64,000 nucleotides of DNA from Haplomitrium mnioides (GCA_049999725.1 JBNGIS010016171.1:21701-85700); one strand, 5' to 3'; counted from the stretch's first letter, positions 47,843 through 61,164 are shown. The notes: a model not told the origin generated them from the sequence alone. Numbers and translations are program-made.

Positions 47843-48242
47843 NNNNNNNNNNNNNNNNNNNNNNNNNNNNNNNNNNNNNNNNNNNNNNNNNNNNNNNNNN
47901 NNNNNNNNNNNNNNNNNNNNNNNNNNNNNNNNNNNNNNNNNNNNNNNNNNNNNNNNNNNNNNNNNNNNNNNNNNNNNNNNNNNNNNNNNNNNNNNNNNNN
48001 NNNNNNNNNNNNNNNNNNNNNNNNNNNNNNNNNNNNNNNNNNNNNNNNNNNNNNNNNNNNNNNNNNNNNNNNNNNNNNNNNNNNNNNNNNNNNNNNNNNN
48101 NNNNNNNNNNNNNNNNNNNNNNNNNNNNNNNNNNNNNNNNNNNNNNNNNNNNNNNNNNNNNNNNNNNNNNNNNNNNNNNNNNNNNNNNNNNNNNNNNNNN
48201 NNNNNNNNNNNNNNNNNNNNNNNNNNNNNNNNNNNNNNNNNN
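47843..48242. other. Assembly gap (400 N)
   Basis: The gap begins in an (AT)n tract. It may hide the 5' LTR of copia element 2. Confidence 0.99.
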
Positions 48243-49137
48243 GCAGCTGGGTGCTCGCGACCTGCTCTTTCTTCTTCGGCGGCTTGGCGATCAGCGGCTT
48301 TTTCCCCGATCTTCCTCATCAGATTGGCACTCGCAACTCTGTTCCCATTTCATCTTGATCGACTTGAGGTTCTTGACTATTCACATTCTCTTCCTTCATT
48401 GACTTGATATTTGCTGCTCTCTCTTCCTTCATCGACCTGGTGCTTGCAAATTCATCTGCGTACGACTTTCTCCCTTCCTAGCTTCGAAAATTTTTCTTTC
48501 TCTGCCACTACCTGGCTCTATGCTACCTCCTCAATGAAATGGTGAAATGAGCTTCTGCTTGCTGCATTCCCCTAACGAGTAGTTGGGCTAATCAGGGAAG
48601 CTATCATCTCTTTATAATTCTGACCCACCATACTCTCTCTGGTAATCAGCAACATTGAACTGGCTCCTCTGAACGGTTCCTCCTTGTGTACTAACTGGCT
48701 GAGAACACTTCCCTGCTAGACACCTCCCACTGCCCTAAATCTGCAGGACAAAACACAATAGCGGACCACAACTGACCAGGACGAACGACGAGCGATGCTG
48801 ACGACAACATGGCAGTTTTCATTCAACATAGAAACACATTACATGGCAGTTTTCTAGTCCAGATTTGCATTTTTTTTAGCACATTTACCTTTCCTCTATT
48901 TTTTTCAGTTCAGATGATACTTCAATTTCAGTTCATTCCTTTTGATTTTCCGCATTAAGAAGAAAACATAAACATGTACCAAGATCTAAAACATCCCCGC
49001 GATACGCGGAGACCCGCAGTACTGATCATACTACGCATCATTCTATTTTTCTTTCTCTTCTTATCTTATCAATCCCGATTCACGCTCTGGACAGTTACTG
49101 AATCCAGAACCAGCTTGACATCAGGAATCAACCAGAC

Positions 49138-52100
49138 ATGAACCCCGTTGGTTCATTGAAATTCCCAACACTAAAACTCGATGGATCGAATTACCAGTCG
49201 TGGTCACTGAACATTACCACGTACCTGACATCAAAAGGCATCCAGGATATCCTAACACACGACGAGGGCACAAACCCTCACGACGCTGCTCGAGCCTTAA
49301 TCCTCATCCGCCACCATATTGTGGAACCACTCAAGCTCCAATACCTGAATCACCACAACCCCATATTACTTTGGAATGAACTCAAATTGAGATTCGACCA
49401 TTTGAGATCCATATCACTCCCCGTAGCAAGACATGACTGGATAAACCTGCGCGTCCAAGATCACACATCCATTGTGAACTACAACAGCGAACTGTTCCGG
49501 ATTGCCTCCCAGCTGGCCATATGCGGTCACCCTGTATCGGATGAAGAACAGATAGAGAAGACCCTATCAACATTCCCTATAAGCAACCTTATCTTGGCAT
49601 CCCAATATTGCAACATGCGATTCACAAGATACTCAGAGCTTATTGCATATATGCTCCTAGCCGAGAAACATCAAATTCTACTCATGGAGGACGCGAAAAA
49701 GTGACCTCCCGGTTCTGCTGCACCTCCCGCAAACCTTGAATCACACTACACACAACATCATCCATACCCTGCAAACCATACTCGGGGACCTCACACCGGC
49801 AAAGGCAGAGGCAGCGGAAGAGGAAACCCCATATTAAGGGAGAGTACAAAATACTCACATGCCAACCAAACTCCCTTTTTCACAAACAAGGATAAGAATA
49901 ACAGGCAATATACCTCCAACAGACCTGAACGCAGAACACGTCAATGGACACCAAGAGGTGGTCGACAACATAAACGCGACCAAAAACCATTCCCCCAACA
50001 GAGAAACAATCAGACCTCATGCCACAGATGCGGAACTCGAGGACATACACAATCAGTATGCCAAGTTCCTGCACACCTGACTAAACTATACCAAAACAGT
50101 ATCAGGTATACACAACCTGAAGTTTATGGGAATCTCTTGGAAATCCCCGATGTCGACGACTACCCGACATACAACATGCAACCAGAAAGCCATACGATAC
50201 AACATTTGGATCCTACTCAGACAACAAACCACAACAACACATGCATTGTCGATAGCGGCTCATCGCACACTATCCTACAGGATCAAAACCTCTTCTCTTC
50301 GATCACTCCTTCTTCTCGGCAAATGACAACTATCACCGGCCATAACCAAATAGAAGAAGGCTATGGCCCAGCCGCCGTACGATTCTCTAACGGAACCATA
50401 CTAAACATTCCTTCAGCCATATATGCACCCACGACCACAAAGAATCTCATCAGTTTCAGAGATATCCGACGAAACGGATATCACATTCAAACAGGAAGGA
50501 CATTCAACACAGAAGTCTTACATATTACGCTACCGACAGGACTTAATATGCAAATACAAGAAACCTTCCCACTGTCTCCACCTGGACTGTACATGACACA
50601 CATTTATTCATACCTTACATCCTCAATACGAATCTCGAATGCTCAACTCTGGCATAATCAACTCGAACACCCAAGCAAAGACATGTTTTACAGACTAAAA
50701 CATGACATCATAGGCATTCCTAACAACGTACAACCGTTATCTCCCTCATCTCCATGCATGGCATGTGCACAAGGAAAACTCAAGATCATACATCCAATAC
50801 AAAAGACAACCAAACAAATCCCCCGTTTTCTTGAACGGATCCATGCAGACGTTTGCGGACCCATTCACCCTCCATCCGGGCCATTCAAATATTTTCTAGT
50901 AACCATTAATGCATCATCAAAGTGGTCACAAGTATCTCTACTTACAACCAAAAATATGGTATTCCCCAAACTACTCTCACAAATTCTAAAGCCAACCACT
51001 CAATTCCCCGAATACCCAATCAAAACTCTCAGAGTTGACAACGCCGACAAATTTTCGTCTAAAACATTTGATGAATTCTGCACATCAGCAGGCATAGATA
51101 TCCAATACTCAGTCCCTCACGTCCATTTCCAGAATGGAATAGCTGAATCAGAAATTAAACGTATACAACTTATCGCCCGACCACTACTGCTGAACACGAG
51201 CCTTCCTACATCCGCATGGGGCCATGCCGTACTGCATGCAGCCACCCTAATAAAGTTCAGACCATCAGCCTTCAACAGTTACTCACCACATCGACTTGCA
51301 ATAGGCATGCTCGCCAACATTACACATCTCAGAACATTCGGATGTCTGGTCATGGTACCAATCCTCGGCCCCAACCAAACCAAAATGGGACCACAACGTC
51401 AGAGAGGAATATATATTGGTTTTGAATCCCCATCAATAATTTGATACCTCGAACCAAGCACATCAGACGTTTTCAAGTCCCGATTTGCAGATTGCCAATT
51501 CTTTGAGGATACGTTCCCACCCTTAACACAGGACACGCCTTCCAACACAACAACACATAAAGAGGAACTGGTATGGCATAAAAACTCAATCCTTCAACCT
51601 GATGCCAGGACAGGACAATCTGACTATGAAGTACATAAAATACTTCACATCCAACAGACATTAGTCAAAACACCAGACGCATTCAATGATATAGCAGGTA
51701 TTACCAAATCCCATATCGACGCAGCAAATGCACCTGCAAGACTACAAAAAGAATCCAGACCTGCTACTGATATTGTGCCCAAAGCCAAAAGAGGACGCCC
51801 GCTTGGCTTCAAAAATAAGCCAAAACCCAGCCAATCACATCACACCAATATCGACATACCACCAACCCAAGACAGAACATCAGACACACCGAGATCAACA
51901 ATTCCAGATAATGACGAGATATCCATCGATTACTCGCATACCGGCCGTATCTAGACAAGAGGCAAAACAGACATAGACGACATGTTTGCCTACTCAGTAT
52001 CTCAGAGTATACATGACAATACACCAGATCCCATCTCCGTACGAGACGCACAATCCAGACAGGACTGGCCTCAATGGGAACAAGCGATTAACTCAGAGCT

Positions 52101-54250
52101 AGATTCTCTGATTCATCGCTAAGTTTTTGGCTCCATCACTCCAGCAACGCCCGACATGACTCTGACCGACTACAGATTCATATTTGTCAGAAAGAGAAAT
52201 GCAAAGGGCGATGTCACCAGATACAAGGCCAGACTAGTTGCGAAAGGATACACTCAAATACCTGGCAGAGACTATAATCTGAGTATTCACCCGTAATGGA
52301 CTCCATTACATACAGATCTATGATAGCATTCGCCATTCAACAGAACCTCATCATGCACATCATGGACGTTATTACAGCCTACCTGTACGGCATACTTGAC
52401 TCTCAGATCTATATGAAGGCACCTCCAGAACTCATATCAAGGTTATCATTTCACATTCAGGGGGAGAAGCTAACATCTGAGGTTGGACTTTTTGTCTCTC
52501 AATGCCAAACATCTGAGGTTGGACCTTTTGTCCCTCAATGCCAAACATCTGAGGTTGGACCTTTTGTCCCTCAATGCCAAACATCTGAGGTTGGAACTTT
52601 TGTCCCTCAATGCCAAATATCTGATGTTGGACCTGTTGTCCCTCAATACAAATCATCTGAGGTTGGACCTTCTATCCCTCACTTCAAAATATCTGAGGTT
52701 AGACCTTTTGTCCCTCACAATAAATCTGCAACAGGACCTATAGTCCACAAATGGCTACAAGAGAACGGACCTACTGCCCTCATGACAAAGAGAAAGCGCA
52801 ATACAATGAATAACATGCTTAACACTACGATATCAGGACCTTTAGTCCCGCCAGCACAATTGCTGAGCACGTAGTCCAGCAGAGGACCTTCAGTCCCATC
52901 AACAAGCATGACAGATTGGCAAAAGAATGGACCTTCAGTCCAACCCGCAAATAAGCTGAACAAACACCATGACAAGGGACCTTTAGTCCCACATCGATCA
53001 TGTGTATATGGAAACTTTCCATTGACAAAGAATTCAGCAAATGCTACAAAAATGGCATCAAATCGATCGGACCCTCAAATGGCAGTCCAAGTCATGAGAT
53101 CGATGTATGGCCTCAAGCAAAGGGGCAGAAATTGGTATCAAAGATTCAAATCAGAAATGATAGCAATGAATTTTACGAACGACGACATTGCCCCGTGCCT
53201 ATTCATGAAACAGGAAACCCCAAAATACGTTATAGTAGCAATCTACGTGGACGATATCAACATTTTTGGGACACCATGCCTGACCTCCGACACTATTGAG
53301 AAATTGAAAATAACCTTTGAAATGCGAGATATTGGCGAACCTGACTTCTGCTTGGGAATACAATTCGAACACTTACATGATGGCATTCTAATACACCAGT
53401 CAACTTACACATCAAAAATGCTAAAAAAATTCAACATGGAAAAAGCTCATCCAATGAGCACGCCTATGGAAATGAGATCCTCAAATCCCACAAAAGATAT
53501 GTTCTCCAAAAGGAAGGAAACAGAACCCACACTTGGACAAGAGAAACCATACCTATCAGCCATAGGAGCATTAATATACCTGGCAAATCAGACCAGACCC
53601 GACATTGCTTTCACTGTAAACCTACTAGCAAGACATAGCTCACAACCAACTATACGCCATTGGAATGGCATCAGAAAATTTTCAGATACCTGAAAGGCAC
53701 TGTAGACATGGGTCTATTCTTCCCGAAAAATGCAGAAAACGACATCATTGGATATGCTGATGCCGGATACTTATCTGACCCTGATGATACAAAATCACAA
53801 ACAGGATATGTATTCCTTAAAGAGGGTACAGCTATTTCATGGAAAAGCACAAAACAGACCATCACCACAACATCTACTAATCATGCCAAAATTATAGCAT
53901 TATACGAGGCTAGTAGAGAATGTATTTGGCTAAGACAGTTGATTGATCACATCAACTCTAACACTGGAAAACAACTTATACAATCTCCTACAGTACTCTA
54001 TGAAGATAACAGACCATGTGTTGAACAAATAGCCCAAGGACTCATTAAAGGGGATAGAATCAAACACATTGCCCCTAAATTCTTCTACACTCATGAACAA
54101 CATGGTGAACAGATTAAGGTACAATGGATACCAAGCAAAGACAATAGGGCTGACATTTTCACAAAACCCCTACCTACTGCCCTACACAAGGCACATACAG
54201 AAGGAATTGGTCTACGAAAATTATCTGAACTCAACAGAAAGCAAAATTGA
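49138..54250 (+). pseudogene. Copia gag-pol of element 2
   Basis: Starts MNPVGSLKFPTLKLDGSNYQ. Gag knuckle 'CHRCGTRGHTQSVC' at about 50018-50061, protease 'IVDSGSSHTILQ' near 50247, integrase ('YFLVTINASSKW' with the first Asp changed to Asn, 'RVDNADKFSS' with Glu to Asp/Lys changes, 'FQNGIAES'), reverse transcriptase ('YVDDINIFG' near 53244), RNase H to 54250. Breaks against element 1: CGA to TGA at 49702 and 51442, TGG to TAG near 51953, CAA to TAA near 52121, CAA to TAG near 52872, and one-base deletions near 52285 and 53670. Every nonsense change is a C-to-T type transition. Confidence 0.9.
52473..53070 (+). repeat. GPxVP repeat insertion within the reverse transcriptase of element 2
   Basis: Seven exact 36-bp periods (52473-52724) encode TSEVGPFVPQCQ-type 12-mers, two more than element 1. 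Looser GPxV motifs follow (GPIV, GPTA, GPLV, GPSV, GPSV, GPLV). At DNA level each motif is near-palindromic (GGACCTTTTGTCC, GGACCTTTAGTCC, GGACCTATAGTCC). Confidence 0.92.
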
Positions 54251-54694
54251 CATATCAATTTTATGTGATTCATACTATTTTCAGATTTTATACCACGCTT
54301 TTTGTTATTGAGTATCATGTTTTAACCATGTGGTTTGTTTTACAAATATTCATGTGACACTACGTGCAACACTAATGATGTACACATGTTTTTCATAAGA
54401 CAGATGAGGGCTCAACAAGTTGTCCATACAGATGCAAGGAGTCATCACCAACACAGCGCCATCTACAATATTACAACAGGGATTTGAGTGATAAACTCAA
54501 TAATACTATTGATTACATACAAGATACACCACAAACAATCTATTTTCGATGTAAATACACTACACGTGGTGGCACTCTTTCCCTCAGAAGAAAGCAAGAG
54601 GGTTTTAATGAGACCACACATGTAGAAGTATATTGATTTAGACTAGTCCTAGAATTGTGACTGATTCGACTAGAAAAAATCAGTCAAGGGGGAG

Positions 54695-54831
54695 TGTTAT
54701 AGGACTAGGATGAACCCTATCTATACCCTATTTATAGATATGGTTATGTACAACATTCAAGGCATTGATTCTATCTATGAAGTGAAGTGCGGCGCTGCCC
54801 CATTGTTGTGTGTCTCCCATCTACTACAACA
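54695..54831 (+). repeat. 3' LTR of copia element 2
   Basis: 137 bp, TGTTATAGGACTAGG...CTACTACAACA, clearly related to the 147-bp LTR of element 1 but diverged. Confidence 0.85.
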
Positions 54832-55299
54832 GTTTAATCTACTAACCAACTTTATTTTATATCTTAACAAAGTGGATATTTCTACTAGTGAAATTGAGTA
54901 TACTTTGTAATAATCAAATAATGTCTACATCTTGAACTACAATACCATTTTTTGATGGCAATTTCACATTTCTTGATTCTTGTTGACGTGGATGGAGCTT
55001 ATTGGACTCTTTTGTTGCTTGTTGCGTCTACTACAACCTTTAGTTGCTAACTATAACAAGCATCAACATATAATTTTTTGATGACTTTGAGCAACTTCAA
55101 GTTTATTCTTAGCTCAAGCAATACTTTGGTGAAGAAATCATTCATGGCTTGACTCTTAGATAACAACATTAGGATGTGAGCAAAACAAGAAAGTGTGGCA
55201 AGATGTTCATCAAAAAGAAAAGTATAACTCATATAAAGCTTTTGAGTGAGTGGTTCTAAGAGAACTCAATAAGTATTAACAATCAATCCCATTCCTCTT
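54832..55299. other. No recognisable gene
   Basis: AT-rich with no motif. The phrase 'ttggtgaagaaatcattc' may be old copia sequence on the minus strand. Confidence 0.35.
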
Positions 55300-56390
55300 A
55301 TTCCCCAATGTAGAATTCATAATGTATCTTCAATTGTTTGATTTTCTTGTTTAGTTTGCCATTAGGTTCATATCTTCTACCATTTCTATTTCATACATTA
55401 TCTTGAAAGAAAACCACTCATTGCATAACTTTCATCACTTTCTTCTATTTGATTGCAATGAGTTTTTTGTCACAACAACCAATATCTTTGTCCTCCGTAT
55501 AGAATTAATTGCAATTTTTTACAAAATGTTGAGCTGAGTTATTTAAGTCAATGTATATGTAGTTTGTCGTTTTTACTCAATATGAACCATCTTTATATGG
55601 AAAAATTGTTGCCACTTATCTCATTGAATACTTCTTTTGCCTCATACCATTTAAATTTCTTGAAAAAAAAAGCCAATATTATACCAACCATCCTTCTGTT
55701 CTTGTTGTAAAACTTCCGCAATTCAAATTTCATTGTACTCGCTTCTCAAATTCAACTTTGTAAAGTAGTTTGCACCTTGAAGCTTGTCAAGTAGATCATC
55801 TATTCTTGGTAATAGATTTTTTTTTTCACCATTTGTTGATTGAACATTCGATAGTCAATACACATCTTCTTAACAAATAAACAATACTAGTACACTTCGA
55901 ATAGAAATATAACATTTAGAGTTTAACTGTTCTTAAAAACTTTGTTTCAAATTTATGATGACTAGTACAAAGAAAAAACAAAACACTTTCATAGTATGCC
56001 ATAGTTTACACCTCATATGATAACAAGTTCTCTTAATTCCATCATAAAACCATAAGTTCATCACCAAAAATATACATCAAGAATTAACAAAAGAAATATT
56101 TCTCTATATTAAACATATGAATGCTAAAAAGATTCAATAAATGAGTTATAGCATACAAAAATGATTTCCATAGTATAAGTTAAACTTCTTATCTTGTTTC
56201 ATAAAGTATAGAATATCCATAATCTTTTACTTATGAAATTTTGTGAGCTACTCTCTTAGAGTTAATATATAGTGGGAAAAAAATTCTAATAATCAAATAG
56301 ATTTCTAGAACTTCTCCAAATGAGGTAGTCCACTATCTTTAGAGAAAAACAAGCTTTGATATCATTGTACCAATACACACATATATAACT
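55300..56390 (-). mobile_element. Decayed gypsy fragment
   Basis: On the minus strand the part near 55790-55860 resembles the reverse transcriptase of the nested gypsy ('DDLLDKL' region with the 'cttggtaatag' and 'gatagtcaatacacatc' phrases). A primer-site-like TGATATCAAAGC lies at about 56366-56355 after 'ggtacaa', marking the end of a 5' LTR to the right (about 56367-56650). There are too many changes for a frame. Confidence 0.5.
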
Positions 56391-57627
56391 CAACACAAAT
56401 ACAAGAATTTAGCTCACAAAAAGACTTTAATCTCATAAACATAAGAGATACCTAAATAAGCTCTCTCACTTCTGTATATACTCAACTTTCTTACACATAT
56501 GTGAAATTTGATTGGTTTTCTTTTCTAACCTCATCTAATTTAACCACTCTTATTTTTTATTCTCATTTTGCTTTGTGTCCTATCTTCTATATAGTGTATA
56601 TTCTTAGATCTTTTGTTTCTCTTTAATTCTCTTTTTGTTATCTTAAAACCTTAACAACCGCTACTTTGAACTAGGAACCACTATTGAGTTCCTAATTTAT
56701 TTGGCATTCGCAAAAAACCAATTTTCAAATTTTAGCATAAAAAACATCAATTTGACGATGTTAATATTTTTTTGCCAAAAAAATATAACTTTTTGCATCC
56801 AAATCGCTTATTTCACGTACAAATTCTTATTAAAACAAATATTTTCATGAGAATTTCATCAAAATTGCTTTCACAATTTCTTCTTTACAAAATATGAGTA
56901 TGAGCATACAAAATATACACCAAACGTACAAAACAATTGTTGCTAAATATTTTCAAATTTAAAAATGACATTTTTAATTTCCAAATATGATCAAAACATT
57001 CAAATTTTAGTGGAAACATATTCAATAAAATAAAGACACTAAAGCCCCCCAAGGACTTTGAACTGTAGTCTTAAAGCTTTTGTGCATAGGGTTTGCTAAT
57101 GCTCTTAAGCACTTGGAATGTTGAAGCTCATATGTGCAAGAACTTTGAAAAGAACCCTAAGATGTATGCGCACGAGGATTGTTGAAGCCATTGTGTCAAA
57201 AGACTTCTCAAGCCCATGCACGTATGGACTACTAAAGCCCATACGTGCAGGGATAGCTAAACCCAAGGTACGCTTGGTTTGCTAAGACCCATGAGCGCAT
57301 AGACTACTAAAGCATTTGCAAGCATGGAGTGATGAAGTCCACTGACGCACAAATTGCTTATTTATAAGGACTGCTGAAACTCAAGATTGAAGAAAAATTT
57401 CACAAAAAATCCAAATAAAAAGAAAGGGAACTTCCATGCCAGCATGGACTTTGTTGCTAATTTTTAGAAAAACCAATAGGTTTTGTTCAAAAATCATTTA
57501 TGAAAGAAAATATAACTTCAATAAAATAATTAATAAATTTGACTTGGAATACAAAAAGAAAAAAAATCACAAAATATTTTGTAAGAAAAATACTTTGTTA
57601 TATTTGAACCTTAATATACCTTAAACC
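56391..57627 (-). repeat. 3' tail of methyltransferase copy 3: border motif and palindromes
   Basis: Border motif 'aacaaccgctactttgaact' at about 56653-56672, with AT-rich sequence 56700-57050 similar to 22000-22140 ('aaaacatcaatttgacgatg'). Palindrome-type units 'cccatgcacgtatggactactaaag', 'cccatacgtgcagg' and 'cccatgagcgcatagactactaaag' at about 57060-57440. Confidence 0.6.
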
Positions 57628-60600
57628 CTAAACTGTATCCTCTTCAAGAGGAATAGTCTCATCTAAATCAATGGTCTGAGAAGGTTTGGCTCCTATAGCC
57701 ACAAGAGAATCCTGCCGAGACTTTCCAATCTTAGAAATCACAATAGAATTACCAGTTGCACTTGCATTACCAAGAGGAACATGCTCCTTATGGTACGCAT
57801 ATACTATCTGCGATTCGGTCTCATTTGATGGCAAAGAAGCCATCGTCAAAAATCACTGAAGAATATAGATAGACTGACGTTCATCATAGTCTACAATGAT
57901 GCAATATTGTATCAATTTTAAAGCATAGACAAGGCTTGTGCCAGACCTAGAGCAAAGATATAAGATCCAATCTTGCTCTATTGATAAATGGTCAATAAAA
58001 AAATTGTAAAAAATCTGAGGCTTTTGGTGCACATTTACATGAGCATCATCTCTTGGATGTTTAAGCTTTGCCTACATATCTGGGCAGTTGAAAAACTCTA
58101 CATAATTTGTCGAGGACAACCACTCGCATCATCAGCTTGCAAGTCGAAGAGCTTTATGCTCCTCTTGCCCTCTTTGATCTAGTAGCCCATAGTCTAATAC
58201 TTGTGATCATGAGCAATTCTTGGACCATCTGAATGATGAATACTGCTTTTATCCCTGTAGTAATAAAAACAAACAAATTAGACACTGAAAATATAGTGAA
58301 GGAAAACTCAACAAGATAGAATATAAGAAATTAAAAAAGAACTTACTAGATGTCGAGGTCGATAGCACATCAAACCTCCAAAAGAGCATCCTTGACGATG
58401 CCAAATTGTTGCAAAGAATGGATTATTACAAAAAGAAAAAAAAATTGGAAGTTGTAATTGCCGCAAAAGAAGAAGCCATGTCAAAAATGTCATATTTGGT
58501 AAAGGTTTCAGAATCGTTATGCTTGCATTCTTCAAGGTTATAATCATAATGAATATCACCAATTACCAAAGTGAAACATTTAGGTTTCACGAATCCCTTC
58601 AACTAACAAACATTTTCCTTGCTGTGAACTTGGTAAAATGCCACTTTGAGTCCATCAACATGGGACATTAAGTCCTCGTCTTGGTCTTGAAGCCCTACTT
58701 CAATGGGAGAGGCAGCAACATCATTTTGTTGCCTTGCCTTCCACTCTTTAGCTTTCTAGCAATGAAGCAGAAAAGCATGAGAGTAGGATACAAGTGTAGG
58801 GACCTTGTCTTGATCTTTTGAGATTTCTTCAACCCCCAATCTCTTTCGCCCTTTGGCAGCTGCCATTAATTTTTTGGCAAGTTGGTGTTTAAACATTTTG
58901 TCCCTTTGTACAAAGCAACAAAGAAAAAATCAAAGGAGAAACAAAAAAATAGGCCTAGACTTTAAAGAGGAAGAGCATGCAAGCAGAGACTCTCAAGTCC
59001 ATCCCAGCATGGACTTTAGAGTCCTTGTTGGCATGTACTTCAAAGTCACTCTCAAGTCCATGCGCGCATGGACTTGAAGGTCAAGGCGCACTTGGACTTT
59101 AGAGTTTATGCGAGCATGGACTCTCAAGTCCATGCGCGCTTTGACTCTCTAGTCAATGCGTGCATGGACTCTTAAGTCCTTGCACGCATGGACTTGAGTG
59201 TCAAGGCGTGCTTGGACTTTAGAGTCCATGCAAGCATGAACTCCTCAATTCGTATATGCATATAGACTTTCAAGTCGTTTTAACTCTTGCAAAATAGCTT
59301 TTACAAAAAATTCAATACAACTTTAGAATTAGAATTGTAGAATAGGAAAACAAACTTACCAATAATTTCTCAAAGCTTAAGTAAAATGAAGACATCTTTG
59401 ACTCATTGGTGTGGATTGGGTACTCCTTTCTTGCTTCTTCCCACGAGCTGCAGTATACTTCAGAGCAGAAAGACTTTACCATAACTGCAAAAACTTCATG
59501 TGTCTCCATCTTGCGAGACATTTCTTCAATTGAAAGCTCTCCAACTTCCATTCGTTTCAAAACAAAATTTTTTATTTCGTCTGGAATACCCTGAAGAGAC
59601 CTCCACGGTGTTCACTTCATGTCCTTCATTCTCAAAAATCCTTTGGCCATAAGCTTCTAGCCCTTCACATGATTTTTCTCCCATATAGTTAATATGCTCT
59701 ATTATAAATCCCAAAGCTCACCACTTTGGAATGCCAGTTGGAACCAATTGTCTTGACAAGTGACAATCTTCTTAAGAGTCGACTTTGGCTTGATGTCCAA
59801 AGTCTTTAGCACCAACTCTCTTTTTAATTTTTGGGATGATACCATCTCACTCTCCATGTACCTCTGATGCCAATACTTGATCTTTTGAATTAACATCATT
59901 TCCAACATGTACCATTGGTCGTAATTGTCATCAAATGCAAATAGACAAGCCTATGTTGGTGTCAACCCCATGTAAACATAACAATTACAAATCGAAAGCA
60001 TAGGATTTTTTTGTTCCATATTTGGTGACTAAAAGCTGCCTTGTGGCAGCACTGTGATTGCCTCCTAACATATACTTGTTACAGTTCCTCAGATCAAACT
60101 TTGACTTGTCTTTTAATCTGCACTTCGGGTCCATCTTAACAATAAAGAAGCTATGTGCATACTTGTTCGTAAGCATTCTTTGTGCCACAAGCTCCACAAA
60201 AACCTCACTTAACCTCCTAATTTGGAATGGTCCCAAGTTATCTATTCTTGGTTTTGGAAGGTTAAGGTTTTCCAACCGAATCGTTATTGTTTCCTCTCGG
60301 ACTCTGCATCGCTGGCTTGCAAACTCCCTAATTTTGTTTTTGTCTTCCTCAATTAGTTTCTGAGGGTCCACTTTCTCTCGCTCCTTAAAGCTCTGAACCC
60401 CCTTATGCACTATCCTATTAGCTCTTGATTTTGGAGCTTGGACTGGCTCCCACTCTCCTTCCTCCTTTGAGCTGCTAGGGGTTGAAGATGATGTGATGCT
60501 CGAAGATGAAGTAGTTGGAGGTTGGGAGGGGGCTGGCTCCTCCTCAACAATTGGTGGGGGCACATGCTTCTTGTTTGAGATAGTGTGCTTTTTTTTTCGG

Positions 60601-60823
60601 AGCCTCAATTAACTCTACCTCCTTTCTCTTTTTTGACAGCTGATGGTTAGGCTGTTGTTGTTGTTAACATAGTCATTGCGCTTGGATGCAGCACTAGTTG
60701 TTGAATGTGTACCCATTGCTTCACTTTCAATAGTTTGATACAAATAGCAAACTTGATAAAGTCTCATTCAACCTGCTTTGCGTTTGGGTAAGCATTAACA
60801 AAGTCATACAAATATTGAGAAAA
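57628..60823 (-). pseudogene. ParB-like / N4-N6 DNA methyltransferase family, copy 3
   Basis: Minus strand: exon b 60823-59360, exon c 58903-58347, exon d 58254-57628, same splice sites as copy 2. Exon b holds the best-preserved ParB-like domain (about 60335-60010): 'ITIRLENLNLPKPRIDNLGP', 'RRLSEVFVELVAQRML', and 'GGNHSAATRQLLVTKYG'. The middle region 'KRELVLKTLDIKPKSTLKKI' follows. Exon c: 'LVIGDIHYDYN' (motif IV position, DIHY). Exon d: 'HQKP', 'FFIDHLSIEQDWIL', 'CSRSGTSLVYALKL', 'CIIVDYDERQS', C-terminus 'IDLDETIPLEEDTV'. TAGs at 59657-59659 and 58603-58605 coincide with those of copy 2. The 5' exon is not seen because a copia element begins at 61165 in intron 1. Confidence 0.72.
58975..59285 (-). 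repeat. Palindromic repeat array in intron 2 of copy 3
   Basis: It holds the perfect palindrome GTCCATGCGCGCATGGAC at 59056-59073 and about ten relatives ('gtccatgcgagcatggac', 'gtcaatgcgtgcatggac', 'gtcaaggcgcacttggac') at 25-35 base steps, in the same intron as the arrays of copies 1 and 2. Confidence 0.87.
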
Positions 60824-60924
60824 CTGAAAACCAAAAAAAAAAAAGATCAATGACATAACACAAAAAATCTCCATAAGTTTATCACAAATTGAAAGTTATA
60901 AAACCTACAGTCTAAGCCATAAAA

Positions 60925-61105
60925 TGCATTGGACTCCATGCGCGCATGGACTCTAGAGTCAAGGCGCGCATAGACTCCGGAGTCTATAGGCGTTTGAACT
61001 CTAGAGTCCATGTGTGCATGGACTCTTAAGCCCATGCACATATGGAGTCTAATGTCAAGGCACGTTGGGACTCTAGAGTCTATGTGCACATAGACTCTCA
61101 AGTCA
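60925..61105 (-). repeat. Palindromic repeat array in intron 1 of copy 3
   Basis: Units 'tccatgcgcgcatggact' (60937), 'gtcaaggcgcgcatagact', 'gtccatgtgtgcatggact' and 'gtctatgtgcacatagac', in the intron preceding exon b. Confidence 0.85.
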
Positions 61106-61164
61106 AAAAGTTGTAAAGGAATGAATAGAAAATCTTTTAATTCTCGTATTACTGTCATTGAAAG

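Larger units (their letters stand above)
48243..54831 (+). mobile_element. Copia element 2 (relative of element 1), 5' end in the gap
   Basis: Leader 48243-49137 (same blocks as the leader of element 1, e.g. 'aagaagaaaacataaacatg' near 48957-48976), gag-pol 49138-54250, polypurine tract 54681-54694 and 3' LTR 54695-54831. No 5' LTR is visible; it probably lies in the 47843-48242 gap. It is close to element 1 throughout but more decayed. Confidence 0.88.

Noticed and set aside
47687-48319. Open frame of 210 codons on the minus strand
   Set aside because: Most of it is N; the remainder is (AT)n and short flanks.
57628-60823. Bacterial contamination as the source of the ParB-methyltransferase sequences
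   Set aside because: The copies have GT-AG introns at shared positions, lie among plant retrotransposons on both strands, and are decayed.
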